64,000 bases of DNA from Clostridia bacterium (GTDB taxonomy: Bacteria; Bacillota; Clostridia; Lachnospirales; Lachnospiraceae). The stretch is from positions 318,079 to 382,078 of the forward strand of contig CAJTAT010000002.1 in the NCBI GenBank assembly GCA_910574475.1, in the 5' to 3' direction. The notes beneath the pieces are model-generated. The model was not told the origin of the DNA and made no database searches. It worked only from the letters and a program-made list of their open reading frames with translations. The stretch's first letter is position 1; each line of letters starts with the position of its first letter. This document shows, in pieces, positions 10,449 through 19,600 of the stretch. A program made the position numbers and the translations under genes.

Positions 10449-11279
10449 TTATCCTGGCATCCGGTCCATGCAGACCCCTCCGTCCACAACAACGGTCGAA
10501 GACGTCTGGAATGACGCCAAATCACTGGCCAGATAGAGAACTGGTCCAACTGCCTCTTCAAGAAACGCAATCCGTCCGAGAGGCGTAGCTTTTCCCATGC
10601 CGTCGTAAACTGGATCCGTCTCATCAAACCCGAATTTTTCGTGAAGCCCAGATAGGATGTAGCCATAGCACACACTGTTAAAGCGAATCCCATCTTTCGC
10701 ATATTCGATACCAAGTGAATTAGACATATGATTGACGCCTGCTTTTGTGGACGCGTAGGCAACTCCCGAATTTACAATAATGCCGGACATGGATGCTGTA
10801 GTAATAATAGACCCTCCATGCCCATGTTTTTTCATAATCTCTGCACAGCCCCTTGCTACCAGAAATGCTCCTGTCAGATTAATATTCACTTCTTTGCACC
10901 AGGCTTCATAGGGTTGCCTTGCATTGTCTGGTTGAAGACCAACTCCCGCATTGTTGTGAACAATATCTATGGTACCCATTTTTTCAACAGCCTGTTCCAG
11001 AAAAGCGTCTACCGAATCCGGTTTGGATACATCACCTGTTACATAATCCACTTCCGCCTCATAACGTTCTTTAATTGCCTGCACATTTTTCTTTAGTGCT
11101 ACTTCCATTTGAGGAATATCCATCAGGACAACTCTAGCTCCCATCTCTGCAAAGCCTGCTGCGGTAGAACGTCCGATTCCTCCCCCCGCGCCTGTCACCA
11201 AAGCTACTTTATTTTCTAGTGAGAACATTTTCTTAAAGCTGCTCAATTCTTTAATTTCCTGCACATGATATTTTGCCAT
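10449..11279 (-). CDS. SDR family NAD(P)-dependent oxidoreductase (first of two paralogues)
   Basis: This 276-residue classical short-chain dehydrogenase has the cofactor motif TGAGGGIG, the NNAG motif, a catalytic serine in TTASMSG and the YASTK active site. It carries a short N-terminal extension (residues 1-20) that is also present in the SDR at 12788-13639, so the two are paralogues and may act on successive intermediates or stereoisomers. AGGAGA precedes the ATG. The likely role is oxidation or reduction of a secondary hydroxyl on the compound imported by the adjacent GPH transporter. Hydroxysteroid and polyol dehydrogenases share this fold, so the substrate remains open. Confidence 0.87.
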   Translation of the reverse strand: MAKYHVQEIKELSSFKKMFSLENKVALVTGAGGGIGRSTAAGFAEMGARVVLMDIPQMEVALKKNVQAIKERYEAEVDYVTGDVSKPDSVDAFLEQAVEKMGTIDIVHNNAGVGLQPDNARQPYEAWCKEVNINLTGAFLVARGCAEIMKKHGHGGSIITTASMSGIIVNSGVAYASTKAGVNHMSNSLGIEYAKDGIRFNSVCYGYILSGLHEKFGFDETDPVYDGMGKATPLGRIAFLEEAVGPVLYLASDLASFQTSSTVVVDGGVCMDRMPG

Positions 11280-11366
11280 TTTAGCCTTCTCCTTGCATAT
11301 ATTTTATTAATTATTTAAAAGAATTTATCCTGTCCCAACTATCCGGGACAGGATGAAATTTTTACT

Positions 11367-12764
11367 CTACACTTGTCTTCTCCGAGCCAATTCATCTCGT
11401 ATTTCCCCATGTTTTGCATCATCCAAATCATAAAACAGATACGCGATCACCTGTAAAAGTGCACAAAATGCAGGTACCAGTGTTACAGATGCGTTTAGCA
11501 TTGTTAAAACACTGCTTGACTGTTGTGCGTTGGCTACATATCCAAAGGCAGCAAGCGCCGCGCCACCAAGCGCAGGCCCTACAGCTCCGCCAATCTTCAG
11601 GGCCAGAGAAACAAATGACGCCAGGAATCCGTCACAGCGAACTCCAGTCTGAAGCTCCGCCACATCAATTGCGTCTGGAATCATGGAATAGCCGATTGCT
11701 CCAGATGCTCCTGCAAACAAGCCGACAATAAAGTTAAGTCCCATCCACACCGGATTCGTCGCCAGGAAAAAATACATGGCTATGCATCCAATCAGAGAAA
11801 CTACATTGATAAATAGACCCACACGTCCTTTATTCTTCAACCATTTGTAAAGCAGATCCGCTCCGATTCCTGCTCCGGCCACTGCACCTACCAAATTGAT
11901 CAGGCTGTAAGTTGTCATAAGCCCTGCATCCTGACACACATATGCGAAATAATAAGTAATCATCGTCATTTTTCCGTACATAACAATACCGGCAAGGAAA
12001 TTGCAAAGCACACAAATAAAAATGTACTTGTTTTTCAGGCACCCAAATTGTTTCGTTAAAGGAATGGTATCCTGGGTTGGGGGTGGTTGAAGGCGCTCTC
12101 TGGTCTTACATGCGCACCATACAAGAAATGGAATTCCAATAATAACTGTAATCAGTACAGCCAAAAAATATCCATTTGCTGTATAAGAACCATCTGCAGC
12201 AACGCCTCCCACTAATGTTATCAAAGGAATTGCGATTACACCGCATCCCTGAAGGCCAATATTTGCAAATACCATTCTCATGCCAGAAAGCTTTACTCGC
12301 TCGCCTGCATTGGAAGTAATGACGCCGCCCATAGCGCCAAAAGGCATGTTACAGCAGGTAGACGCCACAGTCACAATCAGATACATTGCCCACATATACA
12401 CAAGCTTTGTCCCATTGCTCCAATTGGCTCTTGCTGCAAACATAAGGGCTACGGAAATACCAAGAGCAATTCCGCCAATCAGAATCCACGGGCGGTAGCG
12501 TCCCCATCTGCTCCTGGTTCGATCTGCCATAGATCCGATAATTGGATCGTTAAAAGCATCAAAGAGACGCATGACCAGTACCAGTGTAGATACGGCTCCC
12601 GCTGCAATTCCTACAGAGTCTGTCAAAAAGATCATCATGTAGGCACTGATCCAATAATAGATAAAATTGTAGCCAAAATCACCCAGTGCATAGTTCAACC
12701 GTTCCCCCAGAGACAGCTTCACATTTGCGTCAACATATGTATAATCTTGCTTTGATTTACTCAT
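11367..12764 (-). CDS. GPH-family (glycoside-pentoside-hexuronide) cation symporter
   Basis: The start at 12764 (465 residues) is chosen because GGGAGGAGGG lies just upstream; an upstream in-frame start lacks a site. The protein has about 12 membrane segments and the GPH signature DAFNDPIIGSMADRT with SRWGRYRPW after the second helix. GPH carriers import glycosides, pentosides or hexuronides with sodium or protons, and some relatives carry other substrates. The gene is embedded between two SDR genes, so it probably brings in the compound those enzymes act on. Confidence 0.88.
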   Translation of the reverse strand: MSKSKQDYTYVDANVKLSLGERLNYALGDFGYNFIYYWISAYMMIFLTDSVGIAAGAVSTLVLVMRLFDAFNDPIIGSMADRTRSRWGRYRPWILIGGIALGISVALMFAARANWSNGTKLVYMWAMYLIVTVASTCCNMPFGAMGGVITSNAGERVKLSGMRMVFANIGLQGCGVIAIPLITLVGGVAADGSYTANGYFLAVLITVIIGIPFLVWCACKTRERLQPPPTQDTIPLTKQFGCLKNKYIFICVLCNFLAGIVMYGKMTMITYYFAYVCQDAGLMTTYSLINLVGAVAGAGIGADLLYKWLKNKGRVGLFINVVSLIGCIAMYFFLATNPVWMGLNFIVGLFAGASGAIGYSMIPDAIDVAELQTGVRCDGFLASFVSLALKIGGAVGPALGGAALAAFGYVANAQQSSSVLTMLNASVTLVPAFCALLQVIAYLFYDLDDAKHGEIRDELARRRQV

Positions 12765-12787
12765 AAAACCCTCCTCCCGGGTAAGCT

Positions 12788-13639
12788 TTACCAAATTGTA
12801 TAACCACCATCGATCAGAATATCAGTACCAGTAATATACGAAGACAAATCTGTTGCCAAAAATGCCACAACTCCTCCGATTTCATCCAGGGATGCAAAAC
12901 GTTCCATGGGGATTAATTTTGCAGCCTCCCGAAGAGGCTCCTCCGGCCATCCATCGTGCAAACCAGAGAGCACAATACCCGGACTGATAGAATTTACACG
13001 GATTCCATCTAGCACCCAGTCACAAGCCTGGGCTTTTGTTAATTGAATAACAGCCGCTTTACAAGCTGCATAATCCGGCATGTATCTGGCTCCATGATCG
13101 CCTTTATTGATAATATGTCCTGACATAGATGCAGTGTTGATGATTGAGCCGCCATGTTTGTGTTTTCTCATAACCTGGGCACAAACGGAATCCACATTGA
13201 GAACGCCAGTCAGGTTAATTCCTATCGTGCGATTCCATGTTTTTTCGGAAATATCGCACCCAAGCTCTGGATCTCCTCCACCGATACCTGCATTGCTGTG
13301 AACTACATCAATCGTTCCAAGCCGCTCCACTACCTCATCCACAAAGACCTGAACAGAAGCACGGTCTGCAACATCTCCATACACACAGATTGCCTTCACT
13401 CCTTCATTCTTTTCCATGATCACCTTTGCATTGTGCTCCAAAAGCTCTTTCTTCTGGGAGATATCCATCAAGGCCACATCAGCCCCAAGGGAGGCAAGGG
13501 CATATGCGGTGGAACGGCCGATACCTCCTCCTGCTCCAGTAATTAAGGCTACCTTTCCTTTCAATGTAAAAAGTTCCTTTACGGGTGTAAGTTCTTCTAT
13601 TTTTTGAACGTAATAACGAAATCCTTCTCCTGCCGTCAT
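12788..13639 (-). CDS. SDR family NAD(P)-dependent oxidoreductase (second of two paralogues)
   Basis: The start at 13639 is favoured by AGGAGG seven bases upstream, giving 283 residues. The classical SDR motifs are present: TGAGGGIG, SNAG (in place of NNAG), a serine in NTASMSG and the active-site YAACK. The N-terminal extension ending in ELFTLKGKVALITG parallels the SDR at 10449-11279. It ends 23 bases before the GPH transporter start, which supports one transcript. The likely role is a dehydrogenase step in the cluster's pathway. Confidence 0.87.
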   Translation of the reverse strand: MTAGEGFRYYVQKIEELTPVKELFTLKGKVALITGAGGGIGRSTAYALASLGADVALMDISQKKELLEHNAKVIMEKNEGVKAICVYGDVADRASVQVFVDEVVERLGTIDVVHSNAGIGGGDPELGCDISEKTWNRTIGINLTGVLNVDSVCAQVMRKHKHGGSIINTASMSGHIINKGDHGARYMPDYAACKAAVIQLTKAQACDWVLDGIRVNSISPGIVLSGLHDGWPEEPLREAAKLIPMERFASLDEIGGVVAFLATDLSSYITGTDILIDGGYTIW

Positions 13640-13700
13640 ATTTTTCCTCCTGATAATAAGTTTCACTTCGGCCCTTCCGTACATGGAGCCTTGCTGTTTT

Positions 13701-14138
13701 TTACTGCAATTCGATCATATTTCCATCTGGGTCTTTTAAGAAAACCCAGTATTCATGATTGGCCGGATCTCCACGGTATCCAGGCTCAAAGAAAAATTCA
13801 ACACCGTCAGCCGCCATCTCTTTGTATTTATCTGGTACACTTTCTACCTTCAGACAAATATGGTGATATCCTGGCTTGTTCCATACAGGTACCTCGGTGG
13901 GCAGCGGGTCGCTGAACTGGAAAAGCTCAAGTACAATCCCATCCGGGGATTCTATAAATGCAAAATCAGAGTATACCCCTTCTTTTTGCCTGTACAACTG
14001 GGGCACAGAGCCTATAAATTCTGCTGGAAATGTTGCTTTGATTGTTGTTTTGAAGCTAAAATACTTTTCATAAAAAGCAATCGTTCTGTCAATGTCGGCA
14101 ACTGTTAATCCAACATGAAGAAACTGACTTGTTGCCAT
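13701..14138 (-). CDS. VOC family protein (glyoxalase/dioxygenase fold)
   Basis: This 145-residue protein has two beta-alpha-beta-beta-beta modules. The expected metal ligands are visible: His8 (FLHVGLTV), a glutamate in VLELFQF, His in YHHICLKV and a C-terminal glutamate in NMIELQ. VOC enzymes include lyases, epimerases and dioxygenases that bind a divalent metal. The gene is the first of the minus-strand run and is divergent from the AraC regulator. Glyoxalase, epimerase or isomerase activity are all possible. Confidence 0.82.
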   Translation of the reverse strand: MATSQFLHVGLTVADIDRTIAFYEKYFSFKTTIKATFPAEFIGSVPQLYRQKEGVYSDFAFIESPDGIVLELFQFSDPLPTEVPVWNKPGYHHICLKVESVPDKYKEMAADGVEFFFEPGYRGDPANHEYWVFLKDPDGNMIELQ

Positions 14139-14393
14139 AAAAATATTCTCCTTTCACATAGATTCCATATCTCTCTCGCATTGTATTTTTAGGATTGCAT
14201 ATTTCACTTTTGAAAAACAGAGCGCTTTTGTGTCAAAAAATTTCAGTTCCTTGACATGCTATAGGAAAAAGTACAAATATTGTCATCCAAGAATTGTGCA
14301 TTTTGAATAATTGATATATTTTTATCAAACTTACATCTATGAACTTTTGTGGGTTTTTATTTTTATATTTCGTTAAAATATATAAAAATTTTG

Positions 14394-14421
14394 TTGACTT
14401 TTCTTGTCTTTTGTATATAAT
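14394..14421 (+). promoter_or_regulatory. Promoter of the AraC-family regulator in a divergent spacer
   Basis: TTGACT (14394-14399), a 16-base spacer and TATAAT (14416-14421) precede the regulator start. The whole 14139-14468 spacer is AT-rich and separates the VOC-led minus-strand run from the plus-strand regulator, so it is the natural place for AraC binding. On the minus strand I see a TTGACA but no convincing matched -10. Confidence 0.7.
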
Positions 14422-14468
14422 TTTGTAATCAAGTATAAAGTAACGCCGTTTATGTGAGGGGGATCCTT

Positions 14469-15404
14469 TTGAATTATTCGATTTTAAGCAGAACGCGGGG
14501 GCAATTAAGTCAATTAAACCTTTTAGGCGGTCAGATCGTAGTATATGATTTTAGCTACACAAATCAGCGAAACAAAGACTTTCCACATGCCCACCCATTT
14601 CATGAGTTTTATTATATTTTGGGTGGAAAAGCAACTTTAAAGGTGGGAAATAAAAAACTGCGCCTAAAAAAAGGCGACATCCTATTTGTCGCTTCCAGCA
14701 CAGAACATATGTATCTTTCCGAAGAGTCCTTTGACTGTGAGTACATCAATATTGCATTTGATATCTGCATGAATCAGGGCGCAACAGGGAGAAGCACTAA
14801 GGAACAGGATGATTTTCAGGAATTAATCGAAGATGAACATTTCCTGATTCATAATCTGTTGGCCTTTGGCACCAGACATGTTCAAGATAAGGGAGGATGT
14901 TTGAAAAGTTTGGACGATATTGTCTGCTGTCTTGAGCAATCCTATTTAGGAGATTTCATCTGTCTCATGGCCTATGAGACATGTTTTTTTCTTTCTGCTT
15001 TGCAAAATTTCAGCGATACTGTCATACGTGAGGATTTCACAGAAGAAGTATATCGTCTGTCCAGTAAACGGGCCGTTCCTGCAATTAAAATATCTGAGTA
15101 TATCTGGAATCATTGTGAAGAGGACATAACGATTGAACAGATCGCTGATACGCTGGGCTACTCAAAACGCAGCATACAAAGACTACTGTCTGATTACTAT
15201 TCCGTAGGTTATTCTGTTCTCCTCACCCATTATCGGATTGCTAAGTTAAAGATAGCCCTTCAGAACGGAACAGATACCCTGAACAGCTTTTCTGAAAAAT
15301 GTGGATACAATGACACTCGTGTTCTTTCCCGAAATTTTATAAAAATCACAGGGATGACGGTTGCAGAATTCAAGCAAAATTTAAAAGCTCATAAAGAAAC
15401 GTAA
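14469..15404 (+). CDS. AraC family transcriptional regulator
   Basis: I place the start at the TTG at 14469 because GAGGGGG (14456-14462) is correctly spaced from it, whereas the GTG at 14454 overlaps that site. This gives 311 residues. An N-terminal cupin-like sensor domain (HAHPFHEFYYILGG...KKGDILFV) is followed by two C-terminal helix-turn-helix units of the AraC type (about 215-305: ITIEQIADTLGYSKRSIQRL, then FSEKCGYNDTRVLSRNF). It sits between the minus-strand dehydrogenase cluster and the plus-strand MFS/transketolase genes, so it probably controls both in response to their substrate. Confidence 0.87.
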   Translation: MNYSILSRTRGQLSQLNLLGGQIVVYDFSYTNQRNKDFPHAHPFHEFYYILGGKATLKVGNKKLRLKKGDILFVASSTEHMYLSEESFDCEYINIAFDICMNQGATGRSTKEQDDFQELIEDEHFLIHNLLAFGTRHVQDKGGCLKSLDDIVCCLEQSYLGDFICLMAYETCFFLSALQNFSDTVIREDFTEEVYRLSSKRAVPAIKISEYIWNHCEEDITIEQIADTLGYSKRSIQRLLSDYYSVGYSVLLTHYRIAKLKIALQNGTDTLNSFSEKCGYNDTRVLSRNFIKITGMTVAEFKQNLKAHKET

Positions 15405-15546
15405 ACATATGGTTTTCCCTGGGATCTCATAATTGTGCCAAAGAAGCATGAAAAAGTGTCACAATAATCCCTTTGAAAAACCATATTTTTATCTTAATAT
15501 ATTTATATACCATATCTCATAACTCGCAATTATGGAGAAAATACGT

Positions 15547-16728
15547 ATGAAAATACAAATATCGCAAAGAGGACGTGTGGTGCTCTGTTTATACGCGTTG
15601 TCAACGCTTCAGATGGGAGCCCTTGCCGTTGCGTCCAGTATTGCTGATATCTCAGATTCTTTTCCAGAGATCAGCACTACACTGGTACAAATGCTGATCA
15701 CACTTCCGATTCTGGTGCAGACGCCTATGGCCATTGTCTGTAGCTGGTTTTGCAAAAGATTCTCTGCGAAAACATTAATCCTAACTGCGAATATTCTATT
15801 CCTTTCAGGTGGACTTCTTCCTTTTTTCGTCCATAGTTTTCCAGTTATCATGCTTGCCAGATGCTTATATGGAGCTGCTATCGGTATACAGATTCCAATT
15901 GTTTCAACACTGACAATCGAATTTTTCGAAGGCAGAAGATGCGCCAGTGTCATGGGGTGCTGTTCCGCTATTGGAATGTTGGGAGGTATGTTTTATACCT
16001 ACGCAGGCGGAAAGCTTGCCGGGTTGGGATGGCAGTATAGTTTTCTCGCTTATTTAATTGGAATTCCAGTTCTTATCTGTATCCTATTTCTTTTTCCCAG
16101 AGGGATAAAAACAGGAGCAGCTAATACTGCTGATGCAGCAATTCGGACGGATATTCCTATGCCGCCAGAACTTTTTGGACTTGCTGGTTTGGCTATGATT
16201 TATATTATTTTTTATTTTGTTTACACAAATTACATTTCTTTATTTGTGGACGGAACTAGCCTGGGCACTGCGGCACATTCTGGAATCTCTTACAGCATTG
16301 TGAACGGGTCTGGATTCCTTGGGGGGCTCCTTTTTGGGACCCTGTCTGGAAAATTAAAGAATCATGTATTATGGTTCAGCAGCTTTATCACTGGAATCGG
16401 CTTCTTTATCATCGGCTTTGCTTATAACCTTCCTGTTTTATATGTGGGAAGTATCTTTCTCGGCCTCGGACTTGCCTGGTTTCTTCCTCAGTGCAACCTG
16501 TGCATTGCAGCTATCGTCCCGCCAGAGAAGCTTAGTTTTGCCTATGGTCTGAACAGCGCGATTTCAAATATGGGGCAATTTTTATCTGTACTTGTAATCG
16601 GAGTTTTGTGCAATGTGTTTCATATCGAAACAATACGCAACATGTTTTTCCTGGCTTTCTGGGGAAACGTCTCTCTTGCAATCATTTTTATGATCTGCAT
16701 GTTCTACAAGCGCATCTTAAGCCCTTAA
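15547..16728 (+). CDS. Major facilitator superfamily transporter
   Basis: This membrane protein has about 12 helices. The first in-frame ATG (15532) has no ribosome binding site, while GGAG sits nine bases before the ATG at 15547, so I use the latter (393 residues). The general MFS layout is seen, with two halves of six helices and a basic loop between helices 2 and 3 (CKRFSAKTL). It precedes the second transketolase pair by 25 bases and is probably co-transcribed with it, pointing to uptake or export of the substrate or product of that enzyme. Confidence 0.82.
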   Translation: MKIQISQRGRVVLCLYALSTLQMGALAVASSIADISDSFPEISTTLVQMLITLPILVQTPMAIVCSWFCKRFSAKTLILTANILFLSGGLLPFFVHSFPVIMLARCLYGAAIGIQIPIVSTLTIEFFEGRRCASVMGCCSAIGMLGGMFYTYAGGKLAGLGWQYSFLAYLIGIPVLICILFLFPRGIKTGAANTADAAIRTDIPMPPELFGLAGLAMIYIIFYFVYTNYISLFVDGTSLGTAAHSGISYSIVNGSGFLGGLLFGTLSGKLKNHVLWFSSFITGIGFFIIGFAYNLPVLYVGSIFLGLGLAWFLPQCNLCIAAIVPPEKLSFAYGLNSAISNMGQFLSVLVIGVLCNVFHIETIRNMFFLAFWGNVSLAIIFMICMFYKRILSP

Positions 16729-16753
16729 ATACTTACACAGGGAGGTCTTTACT

Positions 16754-17614
16754 ATGGCTGACAAAAAAGAAATAGAACGTCTTGAAGATATCGCCTTTGA
16801 GGTACGAAGCAAACTGCTCTATCTCTGCGGTACGTATGAAGGCGCCGTACATATTGGCGGCGATTTATCTGCGGCAGATTTAATGACCGCACTCTGGAAT
16901 TATGGATTAAAAAATAATCCCAACAACATTCAGGATCCAGGCCGTGATCGTTTTATCCTTTCCAAAGGCCACAGTGCTGTGTTAATGTACATTGTTATGG
17001 CACTTCGTGGATTCTGGGATTTTGACCAGATGGTTAAAACTTATGGTAAATTAGACAGCGCCTATGGCATGCATCCTTGCCGTGTACAGCTTCCGGCTTT
17101 GGAATGTTCTTCTGGTTCTCTCGGGCAGGGGCTTGCCATGGCAGTTGGCATGGCCATTTCCGCCAGAAATAAAGGTGAAAAGCATCGCATCGTTTGTTTT
17201 ATGGGTGATGGGGAAACTGCAGAAGGTTCTGTATGGGAGGCTGCTACTGTGGCTAATTCCCAAAAATTAGGAAATCTGGTAGTAGTCGTAGATCGAAACA
17301 AACAATTTATGACCAGTTATTCTGAGGAATTGATTACTTTAGAACCATACTCTGATAAATGGGCGGCTTTCGGTTTTAACGTCATTCAGATTGACGGACA
17401 CCATATGGGGCAGATTATGGATGCGCTTGATGCACTCCCAACTGTGGATTCTCACCAGCCTACTGCCATCATTGCAAATACCTTAAAAGGGAAAGGCGTT
17501 GTCTTTATGGAACACAATCTTGGATGGCATGCAGGACGCCTAAGTGAAGCTGATTATCAAAAAGCAATTGCAAGCCTAAGGAAACATTATCCTCGTGAAG
17601 CAGGAAAGGAGTGA
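16754..17614 (+). CDS. Transketolase-like N-terminal subunit (pair 2, divergent)
   Basis: This 286-residue protein has the thiamine-diphosphate half of a split transketolase: a His in VHIGGDLSA, SKGHSAVLMY, GSLGQG and GDGETAEG are present. It departs from canonical enzymes in the substrate region: the usual GHP..xTPG stretch reads GMHPCRVQLPALECSSG, and the sequence after VDRN reads KQFMTSYSEE instead of N.LQ..G. Cofactor chemistry should be intact but the substrate probably differs from ordinary sugar phosphates. GGGAGG precedes the ATG. It overlaps the C-terminal subunit region by tight coupling and follows an MFS transporter. Confidence 0.88.
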   Translation: MADKKEIERLEDIAFEVRSKLLYLCGTYEGAVHIGGDLSAADLMTALWNYGLKNNPNNIQDPGRDRFILSKGHSAVLMYIVMALRGFWDFDQMVKTYGKLDSAYGMHPCRVQLPALECSSGSLGQGLAMAVGMAISARNKGEKHRIVCFMGDGETAEGSVWEAATVANSQKLGNLVVVVDRNKQFMTSYSEELITLEPYSDKWAAFGFNVIQIDGHHMGQIMDALDALPTVDSHQPTAIIANTLKGKGVVFMEHNLGWHAGRLSEADYQKAIASLRKHYPREAGKE

Positions 17615-17619
17615 ATAGA

Positions 17620-18573
17620 ATGAGCGTAACCTTTAATTTTGATGTTCTTACTTCTGGCAGAACCGTAATTGGCGACACTCTGGATGAAATCGGGAAAAAA
17701 GATGAACGTCTCTATGTAGTGACTTCTGATATAGGCGGTGCATTAAAAAATTTTCGTGCCGATTGCCCGAACCGCTATATTGATGTAGGAATTGCGGAGC
17801 AGTGTGCAGCCGGTCTGGCAGCCGGTCTGGCACTTGATGGAAACATCCCTGTGATTATGGGCATGATTCCATTTATGACTATGAGAGCATGCGAACAGAT
17901 TCGTACAGCCATCTGCTATCAAAATCTGCCTGTACGTTTGATTGGTACTGGCGGAGGCCTGACAAGCGGAGGGGGCTCCACACACAATGCAATGGAAGAT
18001 ATTGCGCTCATGCGAAGTTTCGTAAACATGAGTGTGATCTCCATCGGTGATCCCAACATGATTCGCGATATCCTTTACCTTGGAATGGATTATCCAGGGC
18101 CTATGTTCATCCGTCTTGCCCAGGGTAAGGAAGATCACGTCATCTATGAACCAGGCACTATAAAATATGAAATCGGCAAAGGTATCGTGGCTAAAGACGG
18201 TGACGACGCCACCATATTTGCTCACGGAGAAATGGTTTATCAGGCGCTGGAAGCCGCCTCTAAGCTGGAGAAAGAAGGAATCCATGTCCGTGTAGCAGAT
18301 ATGTATTCCATCAAGCCGGTGGATGAACAACTCATCGTAAAATGTGTAGAGGAAACCGGCCATATTGTGGTACTGGAAGACCACCTGATGACAGGTGGGC
18401 TCGCTAGTGTCATATCAGAAGTTCTGCTGGAAAAAGGAATCCAGCCAAAGGGCTTTAAAAAGCTTGGTATTCCCCAGGTATATGCCGGGTTTGGAAGCGG
18501 TGAAGAGCTGCGCGCAAAATATGGTTATGATGAAGCTGCAACGGTTCAGGCAGTTAAGAGTCTGTTGCAATAG
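17620..18573 (+). CDS. Transketolase-like C-terminal subunit (pair 2, divergent)
   Basis: The ATG at 17620 is best spaced from AAAGGAG; a GTG at 17611 would overlap the upstream stop codon. The 317-residue protein has the catalytic glutamate in VGIAEQCAAG and a transketolase C-terminal domain. The donor-binding loop, usually SHAGxxxGEDG.THQ, is here GTGGGLTSGGGSTHNAMED, a clear departure. Together with its partner it resembles the family of two-subunit transketolases recruited for unusual substrates (for example AptAB, SqwGH, DesAB), but I cannot assign one. It ends nine bases from the convergent recR gene, with no clear terminator. Confidence 0.88.
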   Translation: MSVTFNFDVLTSGRTVIGDTLDEIGKKDERLYVVTSDIGGALKNFRADCPNRYIDVGIAEQCAAGLAAGLALDGNIPVIMGMIPFMTMRACEQIRTAICYQNLPVRLIGTGGGLTSGGGSTHNAMEDIALMRSFVNMSVISIGDPNMIRDILYLGMDYPGPMFIRLAQGKEDHVIYEPGTIKYEIGKGIVAKDGDDATIFAHGEMVYQALEAASKLEKEGIHVRVADMYSIKPVDEQLIVKCVEETGHIVVLEDHLMTGGLASVISEVLLEKGIQPKGFKKLGIPQVYAGFGSGEELRAKYGYDEAATVQAVKSLLQ

Positions 18574-18581
18574 AAACCTTT

Positions 18582-19178
18582 TTAAAGCTCTACCCGCCCC
18601 TCCAGGGCCCGCAAAAGTGTAACTTCATCAATGTATTCCAGATCTCCGCCTACAGGGACGCCGCTGGCTATCCGAGTCGCCTTGACCCCTGTAGGCTTTA
18701 TCAATTTACTAATATACATGGCGGTCGTCTCCCCCTCCAGACTGGAGTTCGTAGCAATGATCACCTCATCCACATCTCCCTGGAGCCTGGTCATGAGCTC
18801 CTTCAGCCGAATATCGCTGGGCCCAATTCCCAGCATGGGAGAAATGGCTCCATGAAGCACATGATAGACCCCATCATATTTGCCCGTCTTTTCATATGCT
18901 GCCAGATCCCGAGTATTTTCTACCACCATGATCATGTTATGGTTTCTCTTAGTATTGCTACAAATAGGGCATAGCTCCTGATCGGTCATAGTAAAACATT
19001 CTTTGCAATAGCGAACATTTTTCTTAGCCTCAATGATAGAGTCAGACAGGGCCTGCACCTTTTCCACTGGCATATTCACAATGTGAAATGCCAGGCGCTG
19101 AGCCGTCTTGCTTCCGATCCCGGGAAGACTGGAAAGATGCTCGATCAATCTGCTGATTTGGCTGCTATAATAGTCCAT
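18582..19178 (-). CDS. recR: Recombination mediator RecR
   Basis: This 198-residue protein has the RecR order: an N-terminal helix-hairpin-helix ([20 protein letters not shown]), a four-cysteine zinc finger ([16 protein letters not shown]), then a Toprim domain ([20 protein letters not shown]) and a conserved C-terminal region. It acts with RecF/RecO to load RecA at gaps. Its start codon overlaps the ybaB stop by one base, and dnaX lies upstream of ybaB, the standard dnaX-ybaB-recR order of Firmicutes. Confidence 0.97.
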   Translation of the reverse strand: MDYYSSQISRLIEHLSSLPGIGSKTAQRLAFHIVNMPVEKVQALSDSIIEAKKNVRYCKECFTMTDQELCPICSNTKRNHNMIMVVENTRDLAAYEKTGKYDGVYHVLHGAISPMLGIGPSDIRLKELMTRLQGDVDEVIIATNSSLEGETTAMYISKLIKPTGVKATRIASGVPVGGDLEYIDEVTLLRALEGRVEL

Positions 19179-19531
19179 TAGAACGGCAATCCTCCGCCCA
19201 GTCCCCCAGTCAGCTTTGACATGGCTGCTGCAGAATCTTCTTCCATCTGGCGAAATGCCTGATTGGCCGCTGCCATAATCAGGTCTTCTAACATTTCGAT
19301 ATCATCTGGATCTACCACTTCTTCTGACAGCTTTACTTTCACTATCTCTTTCTTACCGGATACCGTTATCTCGACCGCGCCGCCGCCTGCCGCCGCCGTA
19401 TATTCTTTCTCTTCCAGTTCCTTTTTACTCTCTTCCATCTGACGCTGCATTTTTTGAGCCTGCTTCATCAGATTATTCATGTTTCCCGGCATGCCCATTC
19501 CACCGCCAGGAAAGCCTCCTCTTTTTGCCAT
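19178..19531 (-). CDS. ybaB: YbaB/EbfC family nucleoid-associated protein
   Basis: The ATG at 19531 is preceded by AGGAGG, giving 117 residues; an ORF start 11 codons earlier has no site. The Gly/Met-rich N-terminus ([20 protein letters not shown]), a coiled-coil helix, and a core with [16 protein letters not shown] and [10 protein letters not shown] are typical of the family. It forms dimers that bind DNA and is nearly always found between dnaX and recR, as here. Confidence 0.95.
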   Translation of the reverse strand: MAKRGGFPGGGMGMPGNMNNLMKQAQKMQRQMEESKKELEEKEYTAAAGGGAVEITVSGKKEIVKVKLSEEVVDPDDIEMLEDLIMAAANQAFRQMEEDSAAAMSKLTGGLGGGLPF

Positions 19532-19600
19532 TTTATTGTTCCTCCTACTAATTATAAGATACATTGCGGGCCTTCGCTGTTTAATAAGCTCCGCTATTCT

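Noticed and set aside
14200..14270. A catabolite repression (cre) site near agcgctt in the divergent spacer
   Set aside because: The match to TGWAANCGNTNWCA is poor, so I do not list it.
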